This document shows, piece after piece, positions 37,451-49,954 of a DNA stretch of 64,000 nucleotides (its first letter is position 1; every line of letters begins with the position of its first letter). Location: contig OV121088.1 in assembly GCA_921293015.1 (NCBI GenBank), positions 28,309,645-28,373,644 of the forward strand, in the 5' to 3' direction. The notes under the pieces are model-generated. The model was not told the DNA's origin. It ran no database searches and saw nothing but the letters and a program-made list of their open reading frames with translations. The translations under genes were made by a program, and so were the position numbers. The stretch comes from Phorcus lineatus. Its lineage: Eukaryota; Mollusca; Gastropoda; Trochida; Trochidae.

Positions 37451-39720
37451 TATTGGACTGTACATGTAGATATTGCATGACACGGTATCGATGCTTTAAC
37501 TCGATATTGATATTTCATGTAAGAGTCATTTCATGATGCAACTGAAGTAGGAAATCGCATGTTGTACTCTACAAATCTCTCTGGTAATGTAACATGCGTA
37601 TATACGCCAAACCTTTGCATTAATTCGATCCAGTATTGATTTTTGATTGTATCATAGCTTATGCCAAAATTTCAACAAAAATCTTAATTCAAATATTTAT
37701 CGATTCATCTTAATCTACATATAGCCAAAGTCAACTTTTAACCATTATTTTCAATTCAATGTATCTATCTCTAAGGCAACGTTTTTGTCAGCCACGCTTA
37801 TAAACCTGAATCCTTCTTTTTAATCCTTAGTTGGCGTCTGCTATACTTAATTACATCATTGTTGCTTAAGGACGTTTACGTAGCTGTCCATTTTATGTTT
37901 AAAGACAATAATCCAATGTTCTTCTCTCCTTGTAAATTAAAGCTTATGAAGAGAAAGAATAAGACCCCATCCGACGATTGTAGCGGGTCCCTCTGCTCCA
38001 CTGCACACTGTCCCCGTGCTCAGACCACTGACCCTGGTTTGGTCATCACTTCGACCATCGTCCAGCCCAGAGTGTGATGCATCGGTCAGGATCAGCAGTC
38101 GGACACGTACCTACTGTGTAATGACGTAATAAACGAACATCGGCCCAACTTCATCGCCATCGTTATATCCTCTCCTGACTCCCATGGACAAGATATGCAA
38201 AGTTTCTCACTGTCACAATTAGTAAACGATTGATGTTCAAATGCTCAACAACAAAAAACCCAGAAGAAATGTTCTTTCTTATGATCACTAAATTGTCAAA
38301 TATGAGATCACTTGTGAATATTTTGCATTTATAAATATCAGTCACATTTATAACTATCTTTGGTGACAATGGTAAATAATTATGATACAGGCAAATGTTA
38401 CGGAACTGGTGTACAATAAACAATGAAATCAATCTATCAACTGGAGGCTCTCACTGATGAAAAATCACTTACCTGTCTATGGTTCTATACATAACGATTT
38501 CCAAGAAATTTCATACCTATGTTTTGCAATACACTTTAAAACTGATTTGTAAAGTATTCGCAGCATAATGTTGTTCTAATTAAAATGAGACTTACATGTA
38601 TGTTAAAGAATACACTTTTTATTATTTGAAATACGCTCTTATTCCGGATCTTATTCGGATGTCTCTTGAAGTAATTACCACTTTACGTTTGAAGGCTTAT
38701 ATATTCGAGGGTTTAAGGACACAAAGTTGATTGTTGCAACATATATAATTTCCTACATATACTTAAAAACCTATAATTATTTAGTTCTCGAAATTTGTAC
38801 AAATGAAAATCCGATAATAAAAATGCAAGGTACATATTTATTTAACAAAAGTTTTCAATCTACATGTTAATTAAGTGTGTTAGGGCGATATATATATTGC
38901 CTCAACACAGTTTATACATTAATACATATCCTCAAATATAATTTTGTCTCACGGTCTTCTTTAACCCATATCTAAGATAAGCGATCGGAAGACAGCAGTG
39001 TTGAGTCAGGATATAATTACACTTCAGAAACAAAGAGTACGCCCGTTCCATGAACACGACCATGTTATAGACATTGTAGAATGTTTATTCCAAATTTATT
39101 CTAAATTTGTCTCAAATAAAACATCATTTTAATGCGAATGATTTTTTTCAGAGGGTAAAACATCATTCTACACTATTACTATTAGTCGAAGAGGAAAATG
39201 TCAAGCAAAACCTGCACGCGACCATTTGGTGTGAACGTCTTTTTATGATTTGAGAGAGGGAAAAAGATTCGCATAGCTTAAACGAACATAGAACGTTCGT
39301 GTCTACACAGTACAGTAGTTATGTCAAATCAGGCCAGGGATAGCCGTAGATAACTGAAATTTCAGCTTAACATTTGACCACACTATCTTTAACAAGCTAA
39401 AATAATACGAGGCTTACAGGCAGGCTCTTCACGGAAGTTGGCTATCGTAGGTGAAGACCTTCTTTGCAAAGTGGATGTCAAACATTCGATTCTTGACGAA
39501 GTACTCGATGACGTACTCAAACTCAAAATCCTGATTTTGATTTACTAAAGACATACAGTTCCCTCTTGGCAATCCGACTATCTTGTTAGTAAAACACTTC
39601 AACACTGGCATGCATTAGAAGCAGTCTTTGTTGCATGCTAAGGAAGCGTATCTTCAGCCTTTGTGAAGTAACCGTCTCTTGATGATTAAATCTTTGTGTT
39701 TCATTTCAAGTTATTTTATA
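37451..39720. other. Intergenic DNA with a small GC-richer island
   Basis: No supported gene. Bases 37960-38170 are clearly less AT-rich than the surroundings and followed by AATAAA (38129-38134). They may be a terminal exon or repeat relic and are treated as unresolved. Confidence 0.4.
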
Positions 39721-39795
39721 GGTGAGGTGAAATTGGTTTCACTTATATCGCAGGTCACAACACCATTGTGGCTATGCATTGCGGTGACCCTGCTA
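39721..39795 (-). repeat. tRNA-headed SINE, copy 4 (short fragment)
   Basis: GGTGAGGTGAAATTGGTTT, then ATTGTGGCTATGCATTGCGG with an internal deletion. Only the tail and part of the body remain. Confidence 0.6.
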
Positions 39796-40044
39796 GTTCA
39801 TCGTGATTATGATATCACAAGGCGATGTGGCGATTAGATTATCCCTTTTCAACCAATGCTTGATATACTTTCAGGAAATAATTCAGTAAGTGTTTAATGA
39901 CTTCTGACAGCTTCTATTGCTGATTTCATTGGCTTTCCCCTAGCAGTCCTCATTGCAAATAGCAGAAACTTGGTTTGTTAGAAATAATTGTTCTAAAACA
40001 CCTTAACTTTAAGGTATAAATAAATAGATATACATTTTGATATG

Positions 40045-40240
40045 GGATGTATGACCCTAGCATCTTGGATTCTTAAAAGTGAGGTTACCTATTACATTGT
40101 CACAGGGTGACGTCATTTCATGTTCCTGTGACAGACAGATTTCTAATACGTTGACCTCAAGGTTACTCTCATGTGAAACTTGAGGATGGATTTTATCAAG
40201 AGTCTTAAAATGAATAACATCAATGGAAAAAAACAGACAT
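40045..40240 (+). repeat. Block R7, copy D
   Basis: GTTCCTGTGACAGACAGATTT, TTGACCTCAAGGTTACTCTC and ATGTGAAACTT match copy E (47735-47935). The similarity to E resumes at 40345-40450 (GGGATGACAG, ATACATGAAATATAAA). Confidence 0.7.
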
Positions 40241-40984
40241 CAGCGTATCAAGTTATTCCTAAATTGATTGATTAAAACACGTCTTACTCATAATGAAACC
40301 GCCGATACCCTGTTCTTGGTATTCACCTTATAATACATCTAAGTCTTCAAAGGGATGACAGAAACTGAACAAGACATACCTTAGCTTCAGATTAAAGAAT
40401 AGCAAGACAAGAACAGATACATGAAATATAAATGTTTTAGACAAATAATTTGCCCTTATGCATGTGACATATATGCAATAATATATACTGTAGTAACAGT
40501 TTGACGAATTCATAGTTCTGCACTCCTCTTTGGCCAAAGCTTTAGAGTTATTGAAACATATGTTGTATATGTGCTTCAGTGATGACATCGTCTCCCCCTT
40601 TTCGCTTTAAATTGCACCAGTCCCTAAAAGTGGCTGATTTAATTTTGCTGCCAATCTGTCAAAATTCATGTTTTGAGTGCAGCGCCTTCTTTTGAGAAAC
40701 GTTGCAATTCTCATTGGACGTTAACGATCAGTCGCAGCAGCCTAGACTAAAAGCACATAAAAGTTTCTGGAAATTTGTTGTATTCGCTTATTTACAAAGT
40801 TACCCCTTAAATGTTAATGTTACGTTCCTTATATGAAAGCTAAAAGCAAAATACCTTTTTCTATCATTTACAGCAGATATACACTAGTTATGTATAATCA
40901 AAATGTAAAGGTTTTGGTTATTTCTTGCTAGTTGTTTAAACTGACACATTCTAACTGTCATATATGTTTTGAAAGCATAATTGT

Positions 40985-41365
40985 TTTTTAAAGACGTTTT
41001 TCACATTTCAGCTTGTGTTGACTGTCTTGAGACAGTTCACAATCTATGTTTGCGAGCAATTACTGCCATAGCAGAGATTCTAAGGGTAGAGGTACGAACG
41101 CAAATGTGGCATTTGAATGTCTACACGATAGGTTAAGTACGTACATAAGGTTCATTTGAAAAATGTTACCAACGGTAATTGGTTCCTGCATTGGTAATTA
41201 TGAAAAACACTTTCAAGACAGTAAACCGTAAACTTGAAATTGGCTATTAGCTTTCTTCAGATAAGTGTGATAAATTTGAAAATAACTTGACGCACGACAT
41301 TTCACAACAGCCGACATTTCACTACAACCGTTGAAAGACATGTGCAAGGAGAATACTAATGAACT
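40985..41365 (+). repeat. Block R1 with left extension, copy D
   Basis: Matches 48985-49340 (GTTGACTGTCT-like, AATTACTGCCA, AGATAAGTGTGAT, AATTTGAAAATAACTTGACG, GACAT-TCACAACA). Confidence 0.75.
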
Positions 41366-42119
41366 GGACGAAAAACTACTCTTCTGCACTTTCACTGAAC
41401 CCTTGCGCCAAACTGGTTAGGAATACTCGGCAAACGTCCCTTTCTTATCCATTGACAACCTACTTCCTTATTTAGTCTTAAAAGAAAATGACTGAAGTGC
41501 ATGTCACTGTTAAGATTTTTGACAATGAGTGATTTGGAACTGAATACATATTTATTTCTCATTTTAAAAAGCATTCTGTCAAAGCAGGAGATCCCTTTTA
41601 ATCGATAGAAAAAAACTCGCAAAATCCTTTTCACCTTTTTGATATGTGTGAATCATCTGAAATATCAGGATCAGAATTTTAAGATTGGATTCCAAACGCA
41701 ATTTAAGTATTTTAAAAGCCAAAATCGACAATTTTGGTCATGTTTGTATATGGCAAAAACAAGTTCAAGTAATACAATCAGAGAAAAGCATATTGTGTAG
41801 ACATAGTCACAGTCTTTGGAAAAAGGAAACGTACACTGTAACGTCCTGTCACTTCTCATATAAGGTTCCCTTTATGGCTCTTAAAATGAGGGGTTCTTAT
41901 CACTGGTAATGCTGGTCATGAGATCTGCGTAAAAGCATTGTTTTCAAAATGTTTGCCCCGAACTCGGGCCCAATTGGTTCGAGCATTATCGTTCATTAGA
42001 GTAGCACAGTATAGGTCTGAGATCATCAAAACGATAGATAACTTGGTTAAGCACCTTGTCACCAAGCAAATGCTTTAAGGTGTCTCTAGTGCTACCATAT
42101 CCAGCTTACATTTATAACA

Positions 42120-42265
42120 TAGAATAACAACACTAAACCAATACTCCATGGTTTCTGATAAAATTTCCATAAAGGGTGTCCCCCTTCCCCAAATAACTTT
42201 TTCTCAGTAGGCGAACCCCCTCCTTTATAATTCCTAGATTCGCCTCTGTCCGCCACTGTCTTGGT
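42120..42265 (-). repeat. Degenerate repeat with GTGGCGGA end
   Basis: On the - strand GTGGCGGACAGAGGCGAATC, then AGGAGGGGGTTCGCC, resembles the widespread 'GTGGCGGATCCAGG' repeat type that I associate with hAT-like elements. A shorter + strand piece is near 44398-44435 (GGCGGATGCAGGAATTTCAG). Assignment is tentative. Confidence 0.35.
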
Positions 42266-43194
42266 ACAATTTAACTGAGAGTGTAACACTTGTAGGTAGC
42301 AAACCATACTCTCACTCGCCCGTCAACATTTCTTTGGAGGCATCAACTATTTTGGAAACAGTATGGCCTATAACTATTGACAATGAGAGGTTTGGATTTG
42401 TTGGGACTCTACCTTTATTCGGTGTTTACATTTGAACACACCCTTTTTGTGATCCTGAACACATGGTTAACGTATACTTGTCAACTATTTTTGATACACT
42501 GATAAAGTTCTGATGATAATAGTTCTGTCGCTTTACGTATACATTTACTTGCTTTCCCATTCTTGTGAAAATAATACACACTCAATTTGATGTCACAAAC
42601 ATGTAGTCAATGATACAGTAGAAACAATCCCTTCTTAGACAACCTTTTAAAGTCATGTTTGTCTTGAGGTAAAAATCTTTAATGATGCTATTTTTCCTTG
42701 GAAATAGAGTATTGCTTAGTGTCCTTTCCGTCAACCGCACTGCCGTTTATCATTGCTGGTCACACACTGTTCTTGATTTTGTTAATGTTAGTAAAGCTAA
42801 GTGATGTTGGCCTATCTCAATGGCTCCAGACAGATACTTTATATTCACGACCATGTAGCGATAGTCATGCTAGTATAGAAGATCGACTGTTATATGAATA
42901 CTTGACACTTTAGATAAGGAGACAAATAGATAAGGGCAGATAGTTCTCCAACACTTTGCTCAAGATGCTAAAATGCATCTTCCAACAGCCTCATTCTCAA
43001 ACAACTTGATCTGAAACACATGAAAAACGATAAAGAAGAACCTTTATACTATATCACAATATTTTTTCCACACAAGGATAAAATCATAGCAAACATGTTT
43101 AATTCTTGAAAACGAGTAACACTTTTCCACACTAGATTTTAGTCACGAAACAATTCTAAACTATCATTATATATTCTAAATTAAATGTTATTTC

Positions 43195-43330
43195 GTGTTA
43201 TTTTGATGTCTCTATTGACTTACTAATATAATAAATTACCTTGTTCTGCCTCATACCACATATCCATTACCATTATGTCGACCTCAAGATCACATTCGCA
43301 TCAAACCTACATAAATTGAGATGGCGAGTG
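43195..43330 (+). repeat. Block R7', copy D
   Basis: TTATTTTGATGTCTCTATTG is identical to 49693-49712. It is followed by CATATC-rich words and GTCGACCTCAAGATCAC as in the copies at 49690 and 55225. Confidence 0.65.
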
Positions 43331-43479
43331 TCAACAGCTGAAAGCAACTCTAGAGACTACTAAGTCGAGTATATGCTTCGCCAAGTCAAAAGGAAGTTAT
43401 TGTCGAGTTGTGTGACTGCGGGATATCTTAGTTTAAACCTAAATTAATCATCAATAGTCGTATATTTTCTCATATGCCT

Positions 43480-43575
43480 CGTCAATATTTCGGAAAGAGT
43501 CGTCAATATTTCAGAGAAAGTCGACCCTATCTCAAACGATACGTCAATAGTTTGTCGAACTCGTCAATAGTATGA
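43480..43575. repeat. Phased CGTCAATA repeats
   Basis: CGTCAAT starts at 43480, 43501, 43542 and 43562, i.e. at one or two steps of about 20.5 bp. It is a short degenerate tandem repeat. Confidence 0.5.
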
Positions 43576-44823
43576 CACCAATCAGCACCTGATGTACCTC
43601 GTGATGCACGTGCAGGTGACACATTCACTGCAAAGCATGCTCGACATGCGATGAGTAACTAGGAGTTGAAGGTTTTACCGACAGCGAGAGAAGTTTTTGT
43701 GGACCCAAGTGTAGACCAAAAATTTGCTTCCACAGAAAACTACTCGGTGGCTTCATAAAAAGTAGAAATGAACTAATAAACTTTTTTTGCTCCGTCCAAA
43801 AAGAACTTTTTCCCGGTCAGATTTAAGCAATGAATCACAACTTTCGAGTTTCTTCCAGACAAATTATGGCTTACAGTTTGCATACTTCACATATCAACGA
43901 AACATTACACAGTCTTTTACTAAAACCCGAAAGGAGAAAAACGTTTATTAACACCCATAACAAGGATTTTTTGTCAAGAAGTGTTTTATGTTGGCATTTT
44001 GTAACAAATTGTGATCAAACTTAAAAAATCTTTGCTTTCATGAAATAATGTTTATTTATGCAACTCAATAAACGTGTTCTTCATTCTAAGGATATCAGAC
44101 AAGGGTTTGATTAAACTGACACGGAATCATTTACACATGCAACTTATGTAATGTAACTTCAACTTTTCAAATATTTCATACATGTCATTATTTTACAACT
44201 AAACTGTGATTTAGCTTGGTTTCACTGGTGACATCATTTCTCTAGGTTGTAAAACTCCCTAAAGAACATATAAAGAAGATAGGCATAATTATACAGAAAA
44301 TCGTTCACAGACATGAAAATACACTTCGCGATGTTAAAGCTATACTATTTTGCACAAGTTTCGCAATATCAAATAATGCTTGCGATAGAAACATCCACAG
44401 GCGGATGCAGGAATTTCAGTAGGGTAGGGCACGCCCAATGGCTGTCACATGTACAGCTATTGAAATACGCTAATGACATATCACAAATTAATTAAAAAAT
44501 GCCCAATAGCTTACATGACAATAATTAGATTTCATTGGACATCGAAAACCATCCAAATGTATATGTATAAGTTGAAATTACCAACACCATTTAAATGACC
44601 ATTGCATTATATTTCAAACACTCATCAACTCAATGAAGACTGAAGTTTCACGTCAAGCCTGCCATCAGATGAGTTTCCAAAATTACGTTCGGCTAATTTA
44701 TGCGCGTCATTGTACGTTTTTTAATCAAAGTTATGGTTTTATACCTCTATATAAACACTGTACTAATCTGACTAGCGTTAAGAGTACACTTTTTAACAAC
44801 AGTCGAGTAGTAGTACATGTCGT
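43576..44823. other. Intergenic DNA
   Basis: No gene. About 44520-44790 resembles 47270-47480 (TTTCCAAAATTACGTTYG, GCGCGTCATTG-like), another pair of old duplicates. Confidence 0.4.
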
Positions 44824-45086
44824 GGTGAGGTGATATGGGGTTTAACGCCGCTCTCAAGAGTATTTCACTTATATCGCGGCTGCTAGTATAATAGAAAAAT
44901 ACCGCAACACCATTGTCTCTATGCATTGCGGTGAAACCTGCGAACATCGGCTTGAACTATAGAACCACGGGTGGTACTGCATTGAAATTCAGTGTAGCAT
45001 TGCACCCAAACCTGACTGCGTGTAGAACTGTTCTCTCTTGATCCGAGCCGAACGCGCTAACAACGTTAACTGCGCTATCCCGCCCC
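44824..45086 (-). repeat. tRNA-headed SINE, copy 5 (A box preserved)
   Basis: The most complete left-to-right copy. The tail is GGTGAGGTGATATGGGG then TTTAACGCCGC, and the body continues to TTACTGCGTG-like sequence. At the right end the - strand reads GGGCGGGATAGCGCAGTTAA, a clear tRNA A-box region. The B box part is deleted here but present in copy 3. Confidence 0.8.
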
Positions 45087-45361
45087 AGTATTAGTCGATA
45101 TTGTGACACATTGATAAAGTTTTATGAATGAGACTCCAACAACTCGTGTATTGCGTCTTTAATTCATAGTTTACAGTGAGTTGCCAAGCTGTTCGAAGTT
45201 TTTCAATAAACGCATGATTATAAATTATAATATTCAGATAGCTTGTAGGGATGACTTCCTCTAAAGATGAATTTTGGATAGTTTTATTACGCCCATGTCA
45301 GTAATAACTTGCTCGACATTACACGCGTGTTTCTGAAGACTTTCAATCATCACTACACAGG

Positions 45362-45512
45362 GGTGGGGTGAAGTGAATAGGGGTTTAACGTTGCTTTCAA
45401 GAGTATTTCACTTGTATCACGGTTGCTAGTATTATTGCAGGGAAATAACCCGCAACATATTAGTGGTTATGCATTGCGGTGAAACCTGCGAACTATGGGT
45501 GGTACCGGCACA
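45362..45512 (-). repeat. tRNA-headed SINE, copy 6 (5'-truncated)
   Basis: GGTGAAGTGAATAGGGGTTT, AACGTTGCTTTCAAGAG and TGCATTGCGGTGAAACC, stopping after GGTGGTACC. Confidence 0.75.
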
Positions 45513-45861
45513 CTGGGACTAAATGTCAGGGATATCAACATTCTCACGTCTTAGTAAAAAATATTTACTCTTTATCTAACTTGATATCGTTATCTCTTAG
45601 TATGAGAACAAATCAACACAGGGTACATGAAACTTAGCTCGCCGTGACTTACCTATTCATCGTTTATTCCAAAATAAGTATCAAACTTACTTACAGCCTT
45701 GTGAGGGATCCAAGAGGTTGCCCTCTCGTGCAAAGTTGAAGACAATGAAATTCGGTACATGTGTTTGGCTTTTATATATCGTCATTAGGAAAAATATCGT
45801 CAATAGTAAAAGGTGCGCTTGTTGCAATGCCCACGTGCAAGTTATGCTTTGTCGGGAAAAA

Positions 45862-46035
45862 ACTTAAACCGGTTTCGAATTTAGGTTTAAGTAGAATAGA
45901 CTCCTCAAACCCTGCAATAGTTACACGAAGGGCTGTTCTTTGGCCTAACGGCCTCAGAAACAGCCCTTCGTGTAACTATTGCAGGGTTTTCGGAGTCTAT
46001 TCTTTACTTAATCTTTGGAAACTACCTCAAAGATT
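45862..46035. other. Three consecutive hairpins, the middle one with 45-bp arms
   Basis: Hairpin 1: ACTTAAACC (45862-45870) pairs with GGTTTAAGT (45884-45892). Hairpin 2 begins at the next base: arms 45893-45937 and 45959-46003 match at 43 of 45 positions around a 21-nt loop that itself holds GGCC-TAAC-GGCC. Hairpin 3: AATCTTTG (46010-46017) pairs with CAAAGATT (46028-46035). The paralogous region near 49955 keeps only the hairpin 3 surroundings, so hairpin 2 looks inserted. It may be a foldback MITE or a source of double-stranded RNA. It is too long and too perfect for a typical microRNA precursor. Confidence 0.7.
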
Positions 46036-46860
46036 GTTTTAGCTGAAATATACCTAAATAAATAATTGTTGTAAAAACTTACTATTCTTTCAAATTGAAG
46101 GTTATGATCCGTATTCAATACATACAAACTTTCTGGGGGACATCATGGTATTTACGTGTTTATCATAAGACATGAACTATCATCTATCTGATATCACTGA
46201 AGTTGTTATTAATCAACGCCTTATTCCTGAAACTCTGTCACAGGTTTGAAAAAGGCGCCAGGGGGAGTCCATGCCCTTACAATTTTGAAAAAGCACCGCT
46301 ATAAAATTATTAAGGACTTTTGAAACAGAAATTATTGAAAACAAGACAACTTTCACACACGCACTCACACACCTGAATACAAAAGGGTATAACAGATGAT
46401 AGAAGTTTACATTGAACAACTTCAGTAGAAGCGATACAGAATGGTTTAATAATTTAACAGGAAGAGTAGTATATTTGCGCTACAGGGTTGCAAAAGTTTT
46501 AATAAAGACTACCAAAGACAAAGTTTACATCATTTTGAAAAGTCTATATTCACTCTCACATGTTCTCTTTAATGTATAGGTACGATTCTCTGACACAAGA
46601 AGCTAGCCCTCATTTGGAGACAAAAACAGTCTAGACAATGTCTGTATATTTAAGATCACAAGGTAAAAGTTTTGAATAGACGAAGTGAAAACAACTTTCT
46701 CAAATCTAAACTAAAGTGGTTCCTTTGACAGGAAACTTTTCCTAAATTGTATGAAATGACAGTCATGGAGCCAGCAAGACACTTAACGTCATTTCACCCA
46801 AGAAGTTTATGAAGTCACTAATGTATCTTAGAGCCAACATCATATTATTTGGAATTCCAA
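46005..46860 (+). repeat. Block R8, copy D
   Basis: Collinear with 49955-50890: TAATCTTTG-ACCTC-AAGAT, GGGGGACATCATGGT-like, GCGCTACA, CTCAAATCTA-AATAAAGTG-like, AATGACAGTCA-GGAGCCA and GAGACA-like words. Confidence 0.6.
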
Positions 46861-47734
46861 TTATACAAATGATATAAAGATATGTCAAAACGACCTTGAC
46901 AGGTATGACTCATCTCTTGTGTAAACATTCAAATTACCACTATAAAAGTAAGCGTTATTACAATTTAATATAAGATTAAATCATAGTTGAATGGTATGGA
47001 ACGTTGCATTATCTGACAATAAACAATATTTAAAAACAAGGGTATAACAGAGATTACAGTGGACATGATGACTCCTTGCCTACAGTTTGAATTTAGTTGA
47101 AGAACGACTGTTATTGTAGATGGTATGAGCAATTAAATGGAACTCGCATATAGAGTTCTGAAAGTGACACAGAGTATTTTTCATGAATTTTGTATGTTGC
47201 CTGAATAGAGCAAAAGTATCGCTTGACCTGATTTAATTTCAAATCGCCTATCTAAAATTACGACATTTTCTTGTTTTTGATTGTAAATTAAAAACAGCCA
47301 TTTGAATGTTAAGAAGTCGACATTCTGCACGCCATTTACATGTATATAAGTTAAATAACCCTATGAAGCAACACCAACCTATATTTCACGTTGTGTCTGA
47401 TATAAATAATTTTCAAAATTACGTTTGAGTCATTGACGCGCGCCGTTGTCCGGTTTTCGATCATAAATCTCGACATTTGTCCAGTTTATTGTTATTATGC
47501 TTATAAGCATTGAAATGTTTATTTTCGATACTACTTGTCGATGAAATAGCACCTTTTAGAAAGTTTGGCATATTTGTCTCAAACATACAATGTAGCTCTA
47601 GGGGTCTCTGAAGCACCAAAAAACCACACATCTTTTGATCATTATTATTTTATATGAAATGCTACAGTATAAAAGTAAAACTTGGTTAAATTACTGATTA
47701 AACTTGTGGTGCATCTAATATAGCTTCTAACTAG

Positions 47735-47935
47735 GGATATTAGTGATCGGCAAGAAAAGAGGGGTTGTCAGTTGCTTTGTGACAGTGTAACGTCGGTACA
47801 GGTATAACTTTCGACATCTCTGTTCCTGAGACAGACAGAATTACAATATGTGGTCCTCAAGGTTTCTCTCATGTGAAACGTTATTGAATTGATTTTGTTA
47901 AGGGCCCCAACATCAATAATTTCAAAAGGGTAAAC
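47735..47935 (+). repeat. Block R7, copy E
   Basis: CATCTCTGTTCCTGAGACAG, GTGGTCCTCAAGGTTTCTCTC and ATGTGAAACGTTATTGAATTG, very similar to copies C and D. It is preceded at 47590-47630 by the end of repeat R9, as is the copy at 53325. Confidence 0.7.
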
Positions 47936-48124
47936 GGACCTTTTTCTGATTTAAACATCATTTACCCACAACGAATTTAAGCAGTCCCTCGTATAGTTAT
48001 TTACATTATGATACTACATTTCAATCTATAAAAGGATGACAGGTATTGACGACCCAGCGCCAAAAAGAAAGCAGAATAGCAATGATGGTATGGAGGTATA
48101 CATGAAATATAAACGTATGACATC

Positions 48125-48413
48125 CTGCTAAATCAGCGTATATGAATCCGCTCCTGCTTCTTCCTAATACCCTGATATTTTTCGGGCTAAATCCCTCGTA
48201 TTCCTGGCTATGCTCACATATTACCTTTTCATCCAATGAAATGTCGTTAAGGAGCTTGAAGCTAAAACTTAAACTCAACGGATTTTTTCCATCCGGGCTG
48301 CTGAATGCGAGTCGTCTCAATGGTTGTTTAGATAGCTAGCGATACGATTGTTTTGAAAGAGATCAGGGTATTCGGAAGGAGCGAGAGCGGATTCATATGC
48401 GCTGATTTAGCAG
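48125..48413. mobile_element. MITE with about 53-bp terminal inverted repeats
   Basis: The left arm 48125-48177 starts CTGCTAAATCAGCG and ends ATACCCTGAT. The right arm 48362-48413 is its inverted copy with about seven mismatches. The 289-bp element has no coding capacity. The nine bases outside each end (TATGACATC and TATGCATTG) are only partly alike, so a 9-bp target duplication is possible but unproven. The matching place in unit D (about 40430-40490) lacks the element. Confidence 0.75.
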
Positions 48414-48984
48414 TATGCATTGAATGCTCTGTGTAATTTCTTTGAAACACTAATCATTTAAATGGTACAATACTTGAGTGCAATGTGCATTTCTAAAGTT
48501 GATTAACATATTATTACAACATGCAAGTATTTTACAATTCACAAAAAAGTGTCAATTTCAGTTGTTACAAATCTTTACACATGCTCTTAAGTTCAAATGC
48601 TCCCGAGTATATTCCTGACACATACACTTGTGTACATTTCGCTATTCAATCTTATAGACTCAGTAGATTAGCGTCTGTCAATTTTAATCTCTTATTTAAT
48701 TACCTACTCAAGACACTGCAAATTTGATGCATTCAATAATTTGCAAATTTAGCTCCCTACTTTCATTGTTATATTCCTTATTATTTGAAAGGTATATATT
48801 GAATTGGACGTTTTCAGTGCACATGACCTTTATTCTGAAAAGCTTAGTTGTCTATCATTTTAGTAGATTCAATTGTTATCGATTATGACGGGAAAATATA
48901 GACATGTTATCGTCGTAGTGGTTTTCACTTGGACATACTGACTGTCGTTTTGTATTCTAAAACATGCTTGATTTAAAAAGAAGT

Positions 48985-49340
48985 ATTTCAAATTCAATCT
49001 TGTGTTTACTGTCTGGAAGCTGTTCACAATCGTGTTTGCAATAAATTACTGCCAAACCAGAGACTCTGAGTGAAAGAGATACGAACACAAGTGTATTGCT
49101 TAATGTCTACAAGATGGGTTTAGTGCATAAGGTTCGGTGGACATTGGTTACCATAGGTGATTATTGTCTAACTTGGGAATAAAAAAACACTTTTGGGACT
49201 GTAAAAAAGTTAGCTTTAATGGTAGTTAGCTCTCTCAAGATAAGTGTGATCAATTTGAAAATAACTTGACGCAAGACATGTCACAACAAACGATGTAAGA
49301 TCTGTGGAAGAGGGATGTTAATGAAGTGGGGAGAAGCGTT
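48985..49340 (+). repeat. Block R1 with left extension, copy E
   Basis: Paralogue of 40985-41365, including CTTGTGTTTACTGTCT, AATTACTGCCAAA, AAGATAAGTGTGATCAATTTG and ATAACTTGACGCA. Confidence 0.75.
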
Positions 49341-49689
49341 TTTATAAAAAAAAACTTCACAGAGACTGAACCTTTTTAACCTTGTAACAGGCTTCTGTTT
49401 TCTTGATATCAACTTGCCTGGAATTGTTTTGTCAATGAGAAATGATCAAATGTTTACCTTTAATGAAGAACCCTACCTTTTTAACCTATATCCTACTCTT
49501 ATATTGACAAGATAGAGAAAAGGATAAAAAAACAAAACCTTACAATATACTATTCATACTATACAGTATTTATGTATTTAATTTCAAAATTACGACAATA
49601 CTTAACACAAACTTGTTAAATCCATGGATAAATATTTTAAATACAAGCAAGTTTTTCTAAATATCAATAAATATTCTAAATATAATCTC

Positions 49690-49870
49690 AAGGTTGTTAT
49701 TTTGATGTCTCTATTGACATATATAATAGACTGAACTTGTTATTAACCTAAGTGACAGCCCACTTCATAAGACAGACATATCTCTAATTTGTCGTCCTCA
49801 AGGTCACCTTCGCAGCAAGACTTAGCAAATTGAATGAGATGATGAGAAGTGTCCGTAAGTCAGAGCAACC
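49690..49870 (+). repeat. Block R7', copy E
   Basis: TTATTTTGATGTCTCTATTG, AGACAGACATATCTCTAATT and CGTCCTCAAGGTCACC, matching 43195-43330 and 55225-55365. Confidence 0.65.
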
Positions 49871-49954
49871 CAGGAGCCTGCTGTGTCAAGTAGACATGTA
49901 TATGGGGCCATGCCAAATAAAAGGGTTTATTTCAATATGATTGACCGTAGGGAT

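Noticed and set aside
42698-42913. 71-codon frame as a complete gene
   Set aside because: It opens with TTG, has no ATG, promoter or splice support. Only its similarity to 54041-54170 is kept as a finding.
45893-46003. microRNA precursor
   Set aside because: A 45-bp almost perfect stem is longer and more perfect than a typical animal precursor, and half of it lies outside any known microRNA I recognise. Kept only as a hairpin.
45761-46042. 93-codon frame
   Set aside because: It spans the 45-bp inverted repeat; the coding look comes from the two mirrored arms.
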